Of a DNA stretch of 64,000 bases, positions 60,148 to 64,000 are shown in pieces. Each line of letters starts with the position of its first letter. Positions within the stretch are counted from its first letter, which is position 1. The DNA is taken from assembly GCF_019219825.1 (NCBI RefSeq), contig NZ_JAHUXH010000020.1, positions 1-64,000 of the forward strand, in the 5' to 3' direction. Made by a program: the position numbers and the translations under genes. The stretch comes from Streptomyces sp. TRM70350. GTDB taxonomy: Bacteria; Actinomycetota; Actinomycetes; Streptomycetales; Streptomycetaceae. The notes under the pieces are model-generated. The model saw nothing but the letters and a program-made list of their open reading frames with translations. It had not been told where the DNA came from and searched no databases.

Positions 60148-62445
60148 CACCACCGCCGCCTGCGGCCGGATCGGCAGCCGGTTCACCGGTCGGCCCGTCG
60201 CCGCCCGCACCGCCGACGCGATCGCCGCCGGTGACGCCACGACCGGCACCGCGCTGACCGCCTTCGCGCCGAAGGGCGCGACCACGTCCCGCTCCTCGAC
60301 CAGCTTCACGATCCGGATGTCGGGCGCGTCCAGCGCCGTCGGCAGGGCATATCCGGTGAGGTCGGGATGCCGTATCACGCCCCGCGGCGTGCGCAGGTTC
60401 TCGGTGAGGGCGATACCGACGCCCTGCGTGACGCCCGCCTCGATACGCGCCGTGAGCTGCGCCGGGTTCAGCACCCGGCCGACGTCCTGCGCGACCGCCA
60501 GCTCCACCACCCGTACCGAGCCGAGCTCGATGTCGACGTCCACCACCGCCCGGATCGCGCAGAAGGCCAGTCCGACGAAGGCGTCGCCCTGCCCGGCGCC
60601 GTCCAGCGGCTCGGTCGGGTGCGGGCGGCACTGGGCCGTCGCCCACAGTTCCTTGCCGTCCATCGCCTCGGTGACCGTCGTCGACAGGACGCCGTCGTAC
60701 GACGTGATCTTGCCGTCGGTGATCTGCAGCAGCTCGGTGGACATGCCGAACTTGTGCGCCAGCGGCTGGAGCAGCTGGGTGCGGACCATTTTCGCCGCGC
60801 GCTCCACCGCACCGCCCGACACCCACGTGTGGCGGCCTCGGCAGCCCGCGCCCGCCGGGGGCTGGTCGGTGTCCACCGGCGCCACATGCACCTCGTCGAT
60901 GCCGAGGGTCTCCTGGACGATCTGCCGGGCGAGCGTGGTGAAGCCCTGCCCGGTCTCGACGGCCGCGCACAGCACCGTCGCCACGCCGCCCTGGACCTTC
61001 ACGGTCGCCGTGGAGACCTCGTCGGCGCCCTCCGCGCCGAGCATGTGCACCATGCCCAGCCCGTAGCCGACGCCGCGGCGTACCGCGCCGGGTTCGCCCG
61101 CGCCCTCGGGGCCGCCGGGCAGCAGCCACTGCTCCTCGGGCGTGTCCTTGGGGAGCTTGGGAAGCGGGAAGTCCCGTACGGCCTGAAGGAGTTCGGCGAC
61201 CGGCGCCGGGCACGTCACCGTCTGGCCGGTGGGCAGGACATCGCCTGTCGCCATGACGTTGCGCAGGCGCAGTTCCGCCGGTTCGATGCCGAGCTTCTTG
61301 GCCAGCTTGTCCATCTGCGCCTCGTAGGCGGCGCAGACCTGCATCGCGCCCTCGCCGCGCACATGGCCGGAGGGCGGGTTGTTGGTGCGGACGGCCCAGC
61401 CCTCGATGAAGGCGTTCGGGACGACGTACGGGCCGCAGGCGAAGGCCACGGCCGCGGCCAGCGCCTCCGCCGAGGTGTCCGCGTACGCGCCCGCGTCCAG
61501 CAGGATCTGCGCCTCGACCTTCACCAACTTGCCCTCGCCGTCGGCGTGGTGGCGGTAGCGCAGCAGCGTGGGGTGGCGGTGTGTGTGGCCCAGGAAGGAC
61601 TCCTCGCGCGTCGCCGTCAGCTTCACCGGGCAGCCGGTCTTCAGCGCCAGCAGGCCGAGCGGGAGCTGGAAACCCGGGTCCTCGCGGTCGGCGGTGGCGC
61701 CGGGCACGCCGGTGACGACGACCTTGACGCGCTCGGGCTCCAGGCCGTAGCAGGCGGCGGCCCGGTCGCGGTCGGTGTGCGGGTCGGTGGACGCCAGGTA
61801 CAGCTCGATGCCGCCGTCGGGTCGCGGCACCGCGAGGCCCGCCTCCGCGCCGATGGGGGCGGGGTCCTGGCGGCCGATGCGGTACAGGCCCTCGACGACG
61901 ACCTCGCCGGCCGCGTCCGGGTCGCCGTGCCGCAGCGGGATGTGCCGGATCAGATTGCCGTCGGGGTGCAGCGGCTCGGCCTCGAAGGCCTGCTCCGGGT
62001 CGGTCACCGGGTCGAGCACCTCGTACTCGACGATGACGGCCGCCGCCGCCATCCGCGCGGTGTCCGGGTGGTCGGCGGCGACGGCGGCGATGGGCTCACC
62101 GTGGTGGCGTACGACCTCGGAGGCGAACACCGGGCGGTCGGCCTTGCCCCGTCCGTGCAGGGGGGAGCCGGGCACGTCCTCGTGGGTGACGACGGCCCGT
62201 ACGCCGGGCATGTCGCGCGCGTGGGAGGTGTCGATGGACACAATGCGCGCGTGCGGGTGCGGTGAGCGCAGTACGGCCGCCCAGAGCAGGCCCTCGGCCC
62301 ACAGGTCGGCGGCGTACGGGAAGGTGCCCTCGGTCTTCGCGCGGGAGTCCGCGGCGGGCAGGGAGGCGCCGAGGCCGTGCGGCAGCGGCTCCGCGGCGGG
62401 CACGGCCTCCGCGGTGGTGGTCGCGGTGGCGGCTTCGTTGCTCAC
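60136..62445 (-). CDS. Xanthine dehydrogenase-type molybdopterin subunit
   Basis: A 769-residue large subunit of the xanthine oxidase family, which hydroxylates purines or related heterocycles at the Mo centre. It has the a/b-hammerhead domain (ADLWAEGLLWAAVLRSPHPHARI) near 45-150 and then the two Mo-binding domains, with NNPPSGHVRGEGAMQ and GCRGRHTWVSGGAVERAAK. The catalytic Glu is probably in the late GQGDAFVGLAFCAIRA VVDV region. GTG start overlaps the 2Fe-2S gene by 4 bp. The FAD subunit is not in this window and probably lies upstream. Confidence 0.92.
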   Translation of the reverse strand: MSNEAATATTTAEAVPAAEPLPHGLGASLPAADSRAKTEGTFPYAADLWAEGLLWAAVLRSPHPHARIVSIDTSHARDMPGVRAVVTHEDVPGSPLHGRGKADRPVFASEVVRHHGEPIAAVAADHPDTARMAAAAVIVEYEVLDPVTDPEQAFEAEPLHPDGNLIRHIPLRHGDPDAAGEVVVEGLYRIGRQDPAPIGAEAGLAVPRPDGGIELYLASTDPHTDRDRAAACYGLEPERVKVVVTGVPGATADREDPGFQLPLGLLALKTGCPVKLTATREESFLGHTHRHPTLLRYRHHADGEGKLVKVEAQILLDAGAYADTSAEALAAAVAFACGPYVVPNAFIEGWAVRTNNPPSGHVRGEGAMQVCAAYEAQMDKLAKKLGIEPAELRLRNVMATGDVLPTGQTVTCPAPVAELLQAVRDFPLPKLPKDTPEEQWLLPGGPEGAGEPGAVRRGVGYGLGMVHMLGAEGADEVSTATVKVQGGVATVLCAAVETGQGFTTLARQIVQETLGIDEVHVAPVDTDQPPAGAGCRGRHTWVSGGAVERAAKMVRTQLLQPLAHKFGMSTELLQITDGKITSYDGVLSTTVTEAMDGKELWATAQCRPHPTEPLDGAGQGDAFVGLAFCAIRAVVDVDIELGSVRVVELAVAQDVGRVLNPAQLTARIEAGVTQGVGIALTENLRTPRGVIRHPDLTGYALPTALDAPDIRIVKLVEERDVVAPFGAKAVSAVPVVASPAAIASAVRAATGRPVNRLPIRPQAAVVTGQ

Positions 62446-63986
62446 GCCTGGCCTCCGTCCTGTCCCTGTCCGTGTCCGTACGGCTGGTCATGTGGTCCGG
62501 GCGGTGTCCCGGGGGACTCGAACGCCGCCGGGTTGACGCCACCGGCCCCGGGGCCCGCCTGGTGCGGAATACGCGGCTGGTCGGCGTCCTGTTCAGGCGC
62601 CTCGGCCGCGGCGTGCGCCCCGCGCTCGGCGACGACGTCCTTGACGGCCTCCAGTACGGCCCGGTAGCCCGAGCAGCGGCACAGGTTGCCACACAGCGCC
62701 TGGCGGGTCTCCAGCTCGGTCGGCGCCGGGTTGCCCTCCAGCAGGTCGTGCACGGTCATCGCCATGCCCGGCACGCAGAAACCGCACTGCACGGCACCGC
62801 ACTTGGCGAGCGCCCGCTGCACGTCCGACGGCCGCCCGTCGACGGCCAGGCCCTCCACGGTGCGCACCTCGCTGCCGGCCGCGGTGACCGCGGGCACCAG
62901 GCAGGAGGCGACGAGCCGCCCGTCGACCTGGACGTTGCAGGCCCCGCACTCGCCCTGCGAGCAGCCGTCCTTGGCGCCCGCGAGGCCGAGCCGCTCCCGC
63001 AGCACGTAGAGCAGCGACTCGCCGATCCACGCGTCGGTGACGGGGCGGTCGGTGCCGTTGACGCGCAGCACGTAGGAGGCGAGGGGGTGTTCCTCGTGCG
63101 GGGGCGTGACCGACGGCTCGGCCGGAGCGTCCGGCTCGCCGGGCTGCGCGTCGGCGGGCTCCGGCCGGGATTCCGCGTCCCCGGACGGTGCCGCCCCTTC
63201 GGCGGGGCGCTCGGCAGGGCCCTCCGAGGGGCTCACCGCGGCCTCTGCGGCCCCCGGTGCCCCCGGCCCGGCCTCCGGCGTCTCAGCGGGCCCCTCAGCG
63301 GCCTCTACGCCCTCGTGGGCCCCCGGGGCCTCCTGAGCACCCTCGGTTCCCTCACGGACCGCAGGGGCGCCTTCCGCCGGGTGTCCCACGGGGGCGTCGG
63401 GGTAGGACTGCGGCCCGTCGGCGTGCCCCCACGGCTGCCCGGCCGCCTCGGTGGCCCAGGGCGCGGGCGCGCCACCCGGAAGGGTGGCCGGCGGCGTGCC
63501 GCCCCACTGCTCCACCAGTGCCGACGTCGTGAACTCACCCGATTCGTCCGGAAGGTCACCGTTCGCTACGGGAATCGACCACTGTCCGGTGACATCGTGA
63601 CCGGGCGCGGCCTGGGCGGCCTCCGGCTGGGTGGCCTCCTCGAAGTGCCATTGCCCGGTGCCCCCGGGGTTGTACGCGAACTGTTCCTGACCGCCGCCCT
63701 GGGGCATCGCGTTCGGGTCGGGCCACTGCGCGCCCTCGGAGGGCGCGCCCCAGGTGCCGGTGGCCGCCGGGTCGGTACCGGCGGCGGGCGTGACCGTTAT
63801 CGGCGGCGGCACATAGCCGTGGCCGGGCGCGGCGAGCGGGCTGTCGGCGGAGGCCAGGAGCGCGTCGATGCCGCCCTCGGGGAGTTTCACGAAGGCGGTG
63901 GCGCCGTCGTCGTAGTCGCCCTGGGGCAGCGGGTCCCAGCGTCCGCCGCCCTGGGGCGTGCCCTCTCCGTGCTGGTCGTCGGTCAC
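62442..63986 (-). CDS. 2Fe-2S subunit of xanthine dehydrogenase-type enzyme with long disordered N-terminus
   Basis: A 514-residue protein. Residues 310-470 are a standard small subunit: plant-type ferredoxin cluster KDGCSQGECGACNVQVDGRL with a later Cys in VASCLVPA, then the second helical cluster domain CGAVQCGFCVPGMAMTVHDL and LCGNLCRCSGYRAVLEAV. Typical subunits are 150-210 residues; this one is preceded by about 310 low-complexity residues rich in Pro, Ala, Glu and Gly, and has a Gly/Pro/Gln/His tail. It is cotranscribed with the large subunit. The extension's role is unknown; such arms occur in some actinobacterial relatives. Confidence 0.9.
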   Translation of the reverse strand: MTDDQHGEGTPQGGGRWDPLPQGDYDDGATAFVKLPEGGIDALLASADSPLAAPGHGYVPPPITVTPAAGTDPAATGTWGAPSEGAQWPDPNAMPQGGGQEQFAYNPGGTGQWHFEEATQPEAAQAAPGHDVTGQWSIPVANGDLPDESGEFTTSALVEQWGGTPPATLPGGAPAPWATEAAGQPWGHADGPQSYPDAPVGHPAEGAPAVREGTEGAQEAPGAHEGVEAAEGPAETPEAGPGAPGAAEAAVSPSEGPAERPAEGAAPSGDAESRPEPADAQPGEPDAPAEPSVTPPHEEHPLASYVLRVNGTDRPVTDAWIGESLLYVLRERLGLAGAKDGCSQGECGACNVQVDGRLVASCLVPAVTAAGSEVRTVEGLAVDGRPSDVQRALAKCGAVQCGFCVPGMAMTVHDLLEGNPAPTELETRQALCGNLCRCSGYRAVLEAVKDVVAERGAHAAAEAPEQDADQPRIPHQAGPGAGGVNPAAFESPGTPPGPHDQPYGHGQGQDGGQA

Positions 63987-64000
63987 GACAGCGCCCTCCC

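Overview
The window reads as chromosomal DNA of a Streptomyces species. Coding GC is very high with strong third-position bias, GTG starts and ATGA/GTGA overlaps are common, and there are lineage markers: an SsgA-like sporulation protein (SsgG type), DasR-type operators at the N-acetylglucosamine PTS genes, an actinobacterial cysteine leader peptide with CysO/Mec/CysM, and ClpS followed by DUF2017. From memory, not from a search, the order rdgB-rph-nagF-nagE2-MBL-pemK-cysM-cysO-mec-permease-DUF2017-clpS-pncB-pncA-InhA-protease-ssgG-FAD oxidase-hppD-AsnC matches the S. coelicolor SCO2903-SCO2928 neighbourhood.

Layout. 1-2.5 kb is accessory and decayed: two small lipoproteins, an IS5-like transposase remnant, a blasticidin-S-deaminase-like enzyme and the tail of a serine hydrolase. 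2.5-6.0 kb is a self-contained locus: a regulator with two predicted DNA-binding regions, a DUF4097 protein and a DrrAB-type exporter. 6.2-12.6 kb holds single genes: flavodoxin-fold oxidoreductase, GNAT, DUF2267, Hsp20, a GlxA-like regulator, a membrane protein and a probably sortase-anchored alginate-lyase-like protein. 12.7-21.7 kb holds DUF445, an SGNH hydrolase, a DUF1707 protein, a three-gene ABC-2 exporter and a class A penicillin-binding protein. 21.7-25.1 kb has an SMR exporter behind a guanidine-III riboswitch, a GroES-like protein, Bcp peroxiredoxin, two tandem HNH nucleases (the second frameshifted) and tRNA-Leu(UAG). 25-32.6 kb is housekeeping: RdgB, RNase PH, GlcNAc PTS, MBL hydrolase, PemK-like protein and the CysM/CysO/Mec cysteine pathway. 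32.7-48.9 kb holds an amino-acid permease, ClpS/DUF2017, NAD salvage genes, an InhA-type protease, two RDD proteins, SsgG, an FAD oxidase, a TPR protein and HppD with an AsnC regulator. 49-52.6 kb is a four-gene osmoprotectant ABC operon. The rest holds a Lon-like protease, an IclR regulator, a helicase, an MFS exporter, a SUKH-4 protein and two subunits of a xanthine-dehydrogenase-type molybdoenzyme, whose third (FAD) subunit is not in view.

The most unusual signals are outside the genes. Two 162-bp, almost fully palindromic elements (30409-30570 and, inverted, 58413-58574) differ at only three positions and are each flanked by a 3-bp target duplication (TTA, TAA); they look like a recently active MITE. 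Several gene 3' ends carry short tandem duplications that repeat the stop codon, usually with a period that is not a multiple of three. Decayed tails of genes lie at four places in the first 11 kb.
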